A stretch of DNA of 5,263 nucleotides from Ktedonobacterales bacterium (GCA_013815535.1 JACDGC010000324.1:1-5263); one strand, 5' to 3'; positions 1-5,263 are shown, numbered from the stretch's first letter. Made by a program: numbers and translations. Notes: generated from the sequence alone by a model not told the origin.

Positions 1-926
1 GCATCGGGCGGCCACGACAGGCGCAAGCCCCCCGCCATGCCAGCCACGGCGGCCTCGCTGGCGACGCGTGCCCCCACGCGTGAGAGCCGACACGACCCCG
101 CGCCATCAGCGACGGCGATCAGCAGCCAATCTTCGTGGGTGCTCAGCGCAAAGGCATCTTCGCGATAGCTGCCCTCGTGGGCATGCAACTTGCCCCGACG
201 GCTGGCGGCCAGGGCTTGCCAGCCCCCCGCGCCAGAGCTGCGCGCCACTGCCGTGTGAGGCACGGGATCGGTGTGGTCCTGCGGCTCTTGCACGCGCCAC
301 TGCGCGGGCTGCAAGGGCCGCGTGATGGGGAGGGGCGCTTCCTCGGCGGGTGGGGGGGCTGGCGGCGGTGGAAAGCGCTCCGCGAAGTGCTGGGTCAACC
401 ACAGAGCAATCGAGTCGAACTGACGGCTGATCTGATCCAGCGGATTGACGATGCGCGTGCCCCCAGGGTCTTTGCTGAGCGCGATGGCGACATCGGGCGC
501 GCAGTCTGGGCCACAGCAGAGGCTGGTGACCGAGGCCACCAGGCGCAAGAGCGGCGTCACCTCATTGGCCCACCCTTCGGCGGGGTTGCGCGTCAGCAAG
601 AAAAAGGTGTGGAACGCGCCACCTTCATAGGGCAACGCGCGAATCTGCTGATAGAGCGGCAGAAAGCGGGCACCCCCATTCTGCCCTTGGGCCGCTGCCG
701 AGGCGCTTTCAAGCAAGCGCTCAAGGGGGACGGACTGTGCCGTTTGGCCGTCAAAGAGCAAGATGTCGATGCGCGCACGGCGACTGAAGCCTGGCGCGTC
801 TTGCAACTTGCGCAGCAGTTCTTGCAGGTACACCGCCACGCGATACACGATGTCGCGTCCCCCCGTCACATCGAGCGCGAATTGTAAGGCGGCACGCGGC
901 TGCGGGGTTTCGGGGAGTGGCATCAT
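1..926 (-). CDS. TerY-like VWA domain fused to PP2C-family Ser/Thr phosphatase (partial, 3' end beyond left edge)
   Basis: The frame is open from the start to the window edge, giving 308 visible residues. Residues about 12-181 look like a TerY-type von Willebrand A domain: a strand ending FALDVTGG, a helix, the strand IDILLF, and FFLLTRNPAEGW where TerY proteins carry the LLTDGxPxDxW segment. Residues 186-235 are a proline-rich linker. From about 236 a PP2C_2 domain begins: RRGKLHAHEGSYREDAF, then VADGAGS at 272-278 followed by SRVGARVASEAA. D257 and D274 are the expected metal ligands. PP2C enzymes remove phosphate from Ser/Thr; in TerY-P systems separate VWA, PP2C and kinase proteins work together. 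Here the first two are one polypeptide. The remainder of the catalytic domain is not visible. The protein is probably cytoplasmic, as no signal peptide or membrane helix is seen. The PP2C call is firm; the VWA call is moderately firm. Confidence 0.8.
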   Translation of the reverse strand, partial: MMPLPETPQPRAALQFALDVTGGRDIVYRVAVYLQELLRKLQDAPGFSRRARIDILLFDGQTAQSVPLERLLESASAAAQGQNGGARFLPLYQQIRALPYEGGAFHTFFLLTRNPAEGWANEVTPLLRLVASVTSLCCGPDCAPDVAIALSKDPGGTRIVNPLDQISRQFDSIALWLTQHFAERFPPPPAPPPAEEAPLPITRPLQPAQWRVQEPQDHTDPVPHTAVARSSGAGGWQALAASRRGKLHAHEGSYREDAFALSTHEDWLLIAVADGAGSCRLSRVGARVASEAAVAGMAGGLRLSWPPD

Positions 927-932
927 CATTTG

Positions 933-938
933 CTCCTT
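933..938 (-). promoter_or_regulatory. Shine-Dalgarno AAGGAG before three tandem ATG codons
   Basis: On the minus strand AAGGAG is followed by CAA and then ATG ATG ATG (929-921). The spacings are 3, 6 and 9 bases. The second ATG (926) or third (923) fits ribosome spacing best, so I placed the start at 926. The first ATG at 929 is too close. Confidence 0.75.
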
Positions 939-964
939 GTCGGTGGCTGGGTGGCATCGCGGCA

Positions 965-983
965 CGGTATCGTCATCGTACCG
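965..983. other. Small hairpin overlapping the candidate -10 region
   Basis: CGGTA (965-969) pairs with TACCG (979-983); with T970 bulged, CG (971-972) pairs with CG (977-978) around a TCAT loop. It lies after the stop of the minus-strand membrane-protein gene but has no T-run after it. It is therefore not a convincing intrinsic terminator. Confidence 0.25.
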
Positions 984-1003
984 CGTGTCACCCCCCCTGG
1001 CAA
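975..1003 (-). promoter_or_regulatory. Candidate sigma70-type promoter of the VWA-PP2C gene
   Basis: Minus strand: -35 TTGCCA (1003-998, 5 of 6 to consensus), a 17-base spacer containing a run of seven G, and -10 TACGAT (980-975, 4 of 6). The predicted transcription start is near 968, giving a leader of about 40 bases before the ATG. This implies that the gene need not depend on read-through from the upstream membrane-protein gene. Confidence 0.5.
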
Positions 1004-1020
1004 TGGAATGCATCACATTG
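1001..1020. promoter_or_regulatory. Twenty-base imperfect dyad overlapping the -35 box, candidate operator
   Basis: CAATG at 1001-1005 is matched by CATTG at 1016-1020, and the centre ATGCAT (1008-1013) is palindromic about the same axis. Sixteen of twenty positions obey the symmetry; only 1006/1015 and 1007/1014 break it. The dyad overlaps the -35 hexamer of the candidate promoter by three bases and is centred about 42 bases upstream of the predicted start. That is a usual place for a dimeric regulator. No regulator gene is visible in the window. Confidence 0.4.
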
Positions 1021-1040
1021 GGCTAGGCACCTGCTAAAAG

Positions 1041-1484
1041 TTAGTGCACGGTGGGACGATCCGTCGCGATGAAGCTGATGCCCATCGAAAACATGATGAA
1101 AGCGGGTGCGACGGTGGTTAAGAGGAAGCTCCACTGGTGGGTCACGAGCGCCGTGATGAGGAAGACGATGAAGAGCCCCCCCCCGGTGGCTGCAAAGATC
1201 GTCCCTGCCCGCCGCAGCGATTGCGGCGCGATGCCTTTGCTCGCGGCCTCTTCGCGCACTTTCTTGGGTACTTTTTGGTTGGCGGCACTGGCGGAGATGC
1301 GGTCGGCCCCCTGCACAAAGGCCACACCCAGCGCCGTCACGATCAACGCCGCTGGCAAGGCTGGGAAGAAGAAGCGCGCGTCATGCAGCGCCAGGGCCAG
1401 GATGCCGAAAATAAGCAGATTGAAGACGCCGATGCCGATGCTGGCATAGCCGCCGATGCGGATCTGTTGGGGGGTTTGACGCAT
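1041..1484 (-). CDS. Small four-helix integral membrane protein, function unknown
   Basis: A protein of 147 residues. The start MRQTPQQIR at 1484 is chosen because the first hydrophobic helix begins soon after it. The frame extends upstream to about 1700, but that extension has non-coding composition and overlaps the divergent lipoprotein gene. The only Shine-Dalgarno-like AGGAG lies 13 bases upstream, which is long. Four helices are predicted at about 12-33, 38-58, 94-115 and 118-140. A basic, alanine-rich cytoplasmic-looking stretch (about 62-92, with KVPKKVREEAASKG) joins the two helix pairs. The two halves resemble each other at an offset of 82 residues. I do not recognise the family and assign no function. 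It lies on the same strand as the VWA-PP2C gene, 114 bases upstream of its start, and is divergent from the lipoprotein gene. Confidence 0.75.
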   Translation of the reverse strand: MRQTPQQIRIGGYASIGIGVFNLLIFGILALALHDARFFFPALPAALIVTALGVAFVQGADRISASAANQKVPKKVREEAASKGIAPQSLRRAGTIFAATGGGLFIVFLITALVTHQWSFLLTTVAPAFIMFSMGISFIATDRPTVH

Positions 1485-1524
1485 GATGAGGCGATGACTC
1501 CTGTTGGTGATGGTGGGGAGCGTG

Positions 1525-1547
1525 AAAAGCGCACTATTGACGCTTCT
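1525..1547. promoter_or_regulatory. Inverted repeat over the -35 box of the lipoprotein promoter
   Basis: AAAAGCG (1525-1531) and CGCTTCT (1541-1547) match in six of seven positions around a nine-base centre. The right arm overlaps the last two bases of the -35 box TTGACG. A second, alternative pairing of the same left arm is AAAAGC (1525-1530) with GCTTTT (1550-1555). This is a candidate operator for a regulator acting on the divergent region. Confidence 0.35.
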
Positions 1548-1566
1548 GTGCTTTTGTCCCCATAAT
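1537..1566 (+). promoter_or_regulatory. Promoter of the lipoprotein-MFS transcription unit
   Basis: -35 TTGACG (1537-1542, 5 of 6), an 18-base spacer, and -10 CATAAT (1561-1566, 5 of 6). The predicted start is near 1573, leaving a leader of about 55 bases before the lipoprotein ATG. It is the best-matching promoter in the window. The same -10 region reads TATTAT on the other strand (1567-1562), 5 of 6 to consensus, and could also fire toward the membrane-protein gene, although no good -35 accompanies it. Confidence 0.6.
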
Positions 1567-1627
1567 ACCACCAGAAGACGAGGGGCTGGGCAGTGCCCGC
1601 ACCATCGCACATCGGAGGCTTCCTTAC

Positions 1628-2341
1628 ATGCAGATATCGCGCTGGTTCCATTCGTTTGTGCTGGGGGTGCTGGTGTCGCTGACCATGCTGCTGGCAGCAT
1701 GCGGCGGCAGCACCGCCACCTCGCCTTACACCGCCGAGGATCTCATCCAAAAAGCCAGCACCAATTTCGCGCAGGATACCGCGCTGCACTTCACTCTCAC
1801 CGCCAAAGACATCGTTCCGGGTCTCTATGCTGTCACCGCTGCGGAGGGGGATGTGGTGCGGCCCGACAAGCTGAAAATCATCGGCTCTGACATGGTGTCA
1901 AAGGGCGGCACGCTCGGCATTGGCATCATCATCATCGGCGCGAATCAGTATGTCGATCTCGGCAACATTGGCAAGTATCATCCAACAACTGGGCTGCCCA
2001 ACCTGCTGGCAATCTTTAGCCCGACGGAGGGCATCGGGTCGATCCTCAATCAGTTGCAATCACCCAGCAAACCCACGGCTGATACGGTGGGTGGCGTGGC
2101 TTGCTGGAAGGTGAACGGCACCGTCACCAGCAGCCTGCTCGCGCCCATCACAGGCAGCAGCAGCACCATCTCGACGCCTGTGGCGACCCAGATCTGGGTC
2201 GGCCAGACCGACCTGCAAATCCATCAGGTGACATTGACGGGCAAGGCAGCGGATGGCGACCTCGACACCACGGCGCGCACGTTCGTCCTCTCGAAGTTCA
2301 ACGAAACCATTGCCATCACTGCGCCAAATGTGACGTCCTAA
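1628..2341 (+). CDS. LppX/LprAFG-like lipoprotein
   Basis: A protein of 237 residues. The start is supported by GGAGG (1614-1618) nine bases upstream. Residues 1-24 are a lipoprotein signal: a positive end, a hydrophobic core, and the lipobox LAAC with C25 as the lipidated cysteine. A Ser/Thr-rich tether follows. The mature part carries marks of the LppX/LprAFG fold: AAEGDV (71-76), GGVACWKVNGTV (155-166), IWVGQTDLQIHQVTLTG (189-205) and a final strand SKFNETIAITAP (222-233). In mycobacteria these lipoproteins have a half-barrel with a hydrophobic cavity that carries lipids or glycolipids across the cell envelope. Substrate transfer here is inferred, not shown. The MFS exporter follows 81 bases downstream on the same strand, so the two probably act together at the outer face of the membrane. 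Confidence 0.82.
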   Translation: MQISRWFHSFVLGVLVSLTMLLAACGGSTATSPYTAEDLIQKASTNFAQDTALHFTLTAKDIVPGLYAVTAAEGDVVRPDKLKIIGSDMVSKGGTLGIGIIIIGANQYVDLGNIGKYHPTTGLPNLLAIFSPTEGIGSILNQLQSPSKPTADTVGGVACWKVNGTVTSSLLAPITGSSSTISTPVATQIWVGQTDLQIHQVTLTGKAADGDLDTTARTFVLSKFNETIAITAPNVTS

Positions 2342-2352
2342 GCCACCTCCTC

Positions 2353-2386
2353 CCCCCTCTTCGTCGCAGCATGGCTGAAGAGGGGG
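2353..2386 (+). terminator. Strong intercistronic hairpin (attenuator or mRNA-stabilising element)
   Basis: CCCCCTCTTC (2353-2362) and GAAGAGGGGG (2377-2386) are perfect 10-base arms. Inside the 14-base loop AGC (2368-2370) can pair with GCT (2374-2376). The sequence after it has only scattered T (GTTTCAGCTTTT), so termination is probably partial. It sits 11 bases after the lipoprotein stop and 21 bases before the MFS Shine-Dalgarno. No separate promoter for the MFS gene is evident. A role in giving more lipoprotein than transporter is inferred. Confidence 0.55.
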
Positions 2387-2422
2387 AACGCGTTTCAGCT
2401 TTTGCAGAAAGGGCTCTCCCCC

Positions 2423-4108
2423 ATGACCACTGCCGATCAGGATGCCGCTCAGTTGGCGGTGGATGCGACGAAACCAGGGCATGAGGCCGCGACAGCGACG
2501 GTGCCACGGCGCGCGGCGATCCTCACCTTGGTGGTGGTGTGCGCGGCGGTCTTCTTGACGGCACTCGATCAGACGGTCGTGGTGGCGGCGCTCGCGCCCA
2601 TCGGATCGTCCTTCAGCATCGATCTCCCTAATAATCTTTCGTCCTTATCGTGGGTTGTCAGTGGCTATCTGCTTGGTTACGTCATCGTCATGCCGCTGAT
2701 GGGCCGCGTGTCGGACCTTTATGGGCGGCAGCGCATTTTGCTGGGGTGCCTGGGGCTGTTTGCCATCGGTTCGCTGCTGTGCGTGCAGAGCCAATGGCTG
2801 GCAGATCGTATCCCGGTGGGGTTGGTCAGTGTGACGACGGGCGACAACCACGCGCTCAGTTGGTTGATCATCGCGCGCTTCATTCAGGCGGTGGGGGGCG
2901 GCGCGGTGGTGCCGGTCGCCATCGCTTCCATCGGTGACCTCTTTGGCGAGCAACGGCGCATCCTGGCGCTGGGCATCATTGGCGGCGTCACCGAGGCCGG
3001 TGGCGCGCTGGGTCCGCTCTATGGCGCGCTGATCTTGCAGCGCTGGACGTTCACCCTGCCAGGCTATGAGCATCCCTGGCAATGGATCTTTTTGCTGAAC
3101 ATCCCGATTGTGCTGGTGCTGGTGGCGGCGCTGGCGCTGACGTGGCCGCGCACAGCCAGCACCAGCGCCCAGGCGACGGGCCTGCCGCGCGGGCGCATCG
3201 ACTGGGTGGGGGCGGCGCTGCTGGGCGGCGCGCTCTTTTGTACCAGCCTGGGGCTGGGGCAATCCGCTGTGGCGCTGACCTCGCTCAAGGGCGCGCAGGC
3301 GTCGCAAAACAATCCGCTGCTGGTGCTGGCGGCGCTGGTGCTGCTGGCGGGCTTCATCGCGTGGGAGGCGTTTCAGCGCGATCCGGTGGTGGCGCTGGCG
3401 CTGTTTCGCAGCCGCGCCTTCAGTGCGGGCGCGATCTTTAATCTGCTGCTGGGTATGGCCCTCAACATCGCGCTGGTCGATATCCCCATCTACATTCTGG
3501 ATGTGCTCACCTTGTCGTCCTATCTGGATGCCGGGTTGGCGCTGCTGCGTATGACCATCATGATCCCCATCGGCGCTTTCGCGGGGGGCTGGCTGGTGGC
3601 GCGGGTGGGCACGCGCGTCGTTGGCGTGGCGGGCGCGCTGTTCACCGCCGCCGGATTCTTGGTGATGCACCAATGGGGCGTGAACCTGAATTGGACGCTC
3701 ATCACCATTGGCACGCTCATCGCGGGGACGGGCTTTGGCCTCATCGTCGCGCCCATCAGCACCAGCGCGCTCAACACCGCGCCGCGCGAACGCTTTGGCA
3801 TGGCCGCCAGCATCGTCACCGCCCTGCGTATGATCGGCATGATCTTGGGGCTGGCCGCCCTTTCGGCCTGGGGCGTCAGTCGTTTCCAATATCTCGTTGG
3901 CAACATTGCGATCCCAGCGGGCGTCACCGACATCAACCAGATTACGAACATCGTCGCGCAGCAGACAACCGCCATCACCGTGAAGGTCGTCACGGACTTC
4001 TTCCTGGCGGGCGCGGTGCTGGCGCTGGTCGCCATCATCCCCGCGCTGTTCCTCTGGAAGCCGCAGACGGGCGACGAAACCCGCGAACGTGTCGTCATCG
4101 GCGTGTGA
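2423..4108 (+). CDS. DHA2-family MFS exporter, 14 transmembrane helices, LprG-partner (P55)-like
   Basis: A protein of 561 residues. ATG 2423 is chosen because AAAGGG (2408-2413) lies nine bases upstream; an in-frame TTG at 2402 lacks good spacing. Fourteen helices can be placed, the DHA2 number. Family motifs: LDQTVVVAALAPI in TM1 (D49), motif A GRVSDLYGRQR (94-104), motif B IIARFIQAVGGG (149-160), motif C as GGVTEAGGALGPLYG (187-201), and WQWIFLLNIP (219-228) at TM6. It should be a proton-driven exporter in the cytoplasmic membrane. DHA2 proteins move drugs or lipids, so the substrate cannot be read from sequence. The preceding lipoprotein gene gives the gene order of mycobacterial lprG-Rv1410c, which favours a lipid or glycolipid cargo. 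The outer loop TM3-TM4 (about 122-146) is longer than usual, and TM5-TM6 (about 206-219) is also extended. Acidic E191 in motif C and buried D353, R376 and R469 are candidate proton-coupling residues. Confidence 0.88.
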   Translation: MTTADQDAAQLAVDATKPGHEAATATVPRRAAILTLVVVCAAVFLTALDQTVVVAALAPIGSSFSIDLPNNLSSLSWVVSGYLLGYVIVMPLMGRVSDLYGRQRILLGCLGLFAIGSLLCVQSQWLADRIPVGLVSVTTGDNHALSWLIIARFIQAVGGGAVVPVAIASIGDLFGEQRRILALGIIGGVTEAGGALGPLYGALILQRWTFTLPGYEHPWQWIFLLNIPIVLVLVAALALTWPRTASTSAQATGLPRGRIDWVGAALLGGALFCTSLGLGQSAVALTSLKGAQASQNNPLLVLAALVLLAGFIAWEAFQRDPVVALALFRSRAFSAGAIFNLLLGMALNIALVDIPIYILDVLTLSSYLDAGLALLRMTIMIPIGAFAGGWLVARVGTRVVGVAGALFTAAGFLVMHQWGVNLNWTLITIGTLIAGTGFGLIVAPISTSALNTAPRERFGMAASIVTALRMIGMILGLAALSAWGVSRFQYLVGNIAIPAGVTDINQITNIVAQQTTAITVKVVTDFFLAGAVLALVAIIPALFLWKPQTGDETRERVVIGV

Positions 4109-4141
4109 GGCAATGCCTGCGTTGGGCCGTTGGGGTAGGTT

Positions 4142-4179
4142 TCATCGCCGAGATGATATTTGTCATCCCAAAGTGATGA
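4142..4179. promoter_or_regulatory. Four alternating TCATC/GATGA half-sites, candidate operator
   Basis: TCATC (4142-4146), GATGA (4152-4156), TCATC (4163-4167) and GATGA (4175-4179) alternate with gaps of 5, 6 and 7 bases. Each neighbouring pair forms an inverted repeat. They lie in the 191-base gap between the MFS stop and the ABC start, upstream of the ABC gene. I could not find a convincing promoter beside them. Confidence 0.35.
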
Positions 4180-4239
4180 GAGCCGACACTAGGTGCCGCG
4201 TCATTTTCCCCGTACACTTCAATCATCACCAGCACGCCA

Positions 4240-4256
4240 CTGCCACGCTTAGGCAG
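4240..4256 (+). other. Short hairpin in the leader of the ABC gene
   Basis: CTGCC (4240-4244) and GGCAG (4252-4256) are perfect arms around a seven-base loop. A second, competing pairing CAGC (4254-4257) with GCTG (4261-4264) shares the right arm. A TTGATTTTT stretch follows at 4271-4279. Two mutually exclusive stems could suggest attenuation, but both are short and the reading is weak. Confidence 0.2.
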
Positions 4257-4285
4257 CCATGCTGGGAGGCTTGATTTTTGGATAT

Positions 4286-4291
4286 GGGGAG
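4286..4291 (+). promoter_or_regulatory. Shine-Dalgarno GGGGAG deciding the ABC ATPase start
   Basis: GGGGAG ends eight bases before ATG 4300. This supports that start, even though the first 20 residues are a non-conserved Ala/Thr-rich extension in front of the ATPase domain. Confidence 0.65.
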
Positions 4292-4299
4292 TTTTCTTT

Positions 4300-5247
4300 A
4301 TGCAAACTTCTGTTTCGGCTGCCCCAGCGGGGAAGGCGACTGCGGCACACACTGCCACGGATGTCGTCATCCAATTGCGCGATGTCACCAAGAGCTATGG
4401 GACCGTCCAGGCGGTCAAGGGCATCGATCTGGCGATTCGGCGCGGTGAGATCGTCGCGTTGCTGGGGCCAAATGGCGCGGGCAAGACCACCACGCTCACC
4501 ATGTTGCTGGGCCTGTTGCTGCCGACCACGGGCGAGGTCAGCGCCTTTGGCGTCGCGCCAACCAAGGCCATCAGTCACAGCAGCATCGGCGCGATGCTGC
4601 AAGAGGGCAAGCTGATGCCTGGTGTCAAGGTTGGCGAGTTCCTCGCTTTCGTGCGCAGCCTGCACCCGCAGCCTCTGCCCATGGCGCAATTAGTCAGCAT
4701 CGCTGACCTGGGTGAGGTGCTGAACCGCCGGATCGATCGCCTTTCTGGTGGGCAAACGCAGCGCGTGCGCTTCGCCATGGCCATCGCGGGCGACCCGGAA
4801 CTGCTGATCCTCGATGAACCCACCGCTGCCATGGATGTGGAGTCGCGTCGGGCCTTTTGGGCCAGCATGCATGGGTATGCGGCGCTGGGCCACACTGTCC
4901 TCTTCGCCACGCACTATCTGGAAGAAGCGGAAGCCTTTGCCTCGCGTTTGGTCATCATCGCACAGGGGCGCATCATCGCGGACGGCACCGTCCATGACAT
5001 TTTGGAGCGCTATGGCAACCCACGGCTGTCATTCACGGGGGCCGTTGCCCCAAGCGCCTATGCCACCCTGCCGAGCGTGCAACGCCAGACGATGCAGGGT
5101 GACCGCGTGACCCTCTATACGCGTGATACCGATGCCACCGTGCGGGCACTGGTCGCCAGCAATCTGCCCTGGCACAATCTCGAAGTCAGCACGGCGGATC
5201 TCGAAGAAACGTTCATCACCCTCGTTCATCAAGGAGGCGCACAATGA
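4300..5247 (+). CDS. ABC-2 type transporter ATP-binding protein (DrrA/NatA/CcmA-like)
   Basis: A protein of 315 residues that powers an exporter by ATP hydrolysis on the cytoplasmic side of the membrane. All nucleotide-binding motifs are intact: Walker A GPNGAGKTT (56-64), Q-loop Q101, signature LSGGQ (148-152), Walker B LLILDEP with D172 and catalytic E173, D-loop AAMD (176-179), and switch histidine H205 in ATHYLEEAE. A C-terminal domain of about 80 residues after the core ends with ADLEETFITLVHQ, the usual tail of DrrA-like ATPases. Length and layout are normal for the family. The first 20 residues form an extra Ala/Thr-rich tail. Its TGA overlaps the next ATG, so it is translationally coupled to the following gene, expected to be the permease. 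Substrate is unknown; related systems export drugs, sodium or lipids. Confidence 0.93.
   Translation: MQTSVSAAPAGKATAAHTATDVVIQLRDVTKSYGTVQAVKGIDLAIRRGEIVALLGPNGAGKTTTLTMLLGLLLPTTGEVSAFGVAPTKAISHSSIGAMLQEGKLMPGVKVGEFLAFVRSLHPQPLPMAQLVSIADLGEVLNRRIDRLSGGQTQRVRFAMAIAGDPELLILDEPTAAMDVESRRAFWASMHGYAALGHTVLFATHYLEEAEAFASRLVIIAQGRIIADGTVHDILERYGNPRLSFTGAVAPSAYATLPSVQRQTMQGDRVTLYTRDTDATVRALVASNLPWHNLEVSTADLEETFITLVHQGGAQ
5231..5237 (+). promoter_or_regulatory. Shine-Dalgarno AAGGAGG for the downstream gene
   Basis: A full AAGGAGG lies inside the last codons of the ATPase gene, six bases before ATG 5244. It supports tight co-expression of the two genes. Confidence 0.8.
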
Positions 5248-5263
5248 AAGGCTACATCCGGGC
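5244..5263 (+). CDS. Start of the next gene, probably an ABC-2 permease (partial)
   Basis: Only MKGYIR is visible before the window ends. The ATG shares four bases (ATGA) with the stop of the ATPase gene and has an excellent Shine-Dalgarno. Permease identity is inferred only from position, since a DrrA-like ATPase is nearly always followed by its membrane partner. The residues themselves prove nothing. Confidence 0.6.

Noticed and set aside
81..93. Thirteen-base direct repeat TGAGAGCCGACAC, also at 4177-4189
   Set aside because: One copy is inside the PP2C coding region and the other is intergenic. The flanks do not match, there is no third copy, and nothing suggests an att site or mobile element. 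Chance is likely.
135..887. Long plus-strand open frame of 250 codons
   Set aside because: It is antisense to the VWA-PP2C gene. Its product has no recognisable domain and is rich in Arg, Ala and Gly, as expected from a shadow of a GC-rich gene, while the minus frame carries clear PP2C motifs.
1485..1700. N-terminal extension of the small membrane protein to give 219 residues
   Set aside because: It would overlap the first 73 bases of the divergent lipoprotein gene and cover the strong promoter. The extra residues look like non-coding translation with scattered Cys, Trp and Pro.
1923..1937. CATCATCATCATCGG microsatellite-like run
   Set aside because: It lies in the lipoprotein gene and simply encodes a run of isoleucines in a strand; too short to argue for phase variation.
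2402..2422. TTG start adding seven residues to the MFS protein
   Set aside because: The AAAGGG ribosome site lies inside this extension and is placed correctly for ATG 2423; the TTG has no well-spaced site of its own.
2645..3889. Long minus-strand open frame of 414 codons
   Set aside because: It is antisense to the MFS gene, and its product is an extreme mix of His, Gln, Arg and Asp with no hydrophobic core. The MFS frame has full family motifs, so this is a shadow.
4108..4118. AGGC-AAT-GCCT mini-palindrome right after the MFS stop
   Set aside because: The stem is only four base pairs with a three-base loop and no T-run follows; it does not support a terminator call.

Overview
This is a GC-rich bacterial window with five readable protein genes and the first codons of a sixth. 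I see no rRNA, tRNA, CRISPR array or mobile element. The lipoprotein-anchored LppX/LprG-like protein, the DHA2-type exporter, and a TerY-like VWA domain joined to a PP2C phosphatase together suggest a soil-type bacterium outside the Proteobacteria. Chloroflexota of the Ktedonobacteria type is my best guess. That is inference from gene style, not proof.

Left part (minus strand). The window opens inside a gene that runs off the left edge and starts near 926. It has an N-terminal TerY-like von Willebrand A domain with a decayed metal site, then a proline-rich linker, then the beginning of a PP2C_2 phosphatase domain. A good sigma70-like promoter and a 20-bp dyad lie just upstream (975-1020). Further upstream on the same strand, 1041-1484 encodes a small four-helix membrane protein of unknown function that looks like an internal duplication.

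Middle part (plus strand). A divergent intergenic region (1485-1627) carries a strong promoter reading rightward. It drives a lipoprotein of the LppX/LprAFG type (1628-2341), followed after 81 bases by a 14-helix MFS exporter (2423-4108). This lipoprotein plus MFS order is the same as mycobacterial lprG-Rv1410c (P55), which exports triacylglycerol and glycolipid. A strong hairpin with 10-bp perfect arms sits between the two genes and may set their relative expression.

Right part (plus strand). After a 191-base gap containing alternating TCATC/GATGA half-sites comes an ABC-2 type exporter ATPase (4300-5247). It overlaps by four bases (ATGA) the start of the next gene, which is presumably the membrane permease and runs off the right edge.

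Overall the window holds two separate export modules (lipoprotein/MFS and ABC) beside a predicted signalling phosphatase.
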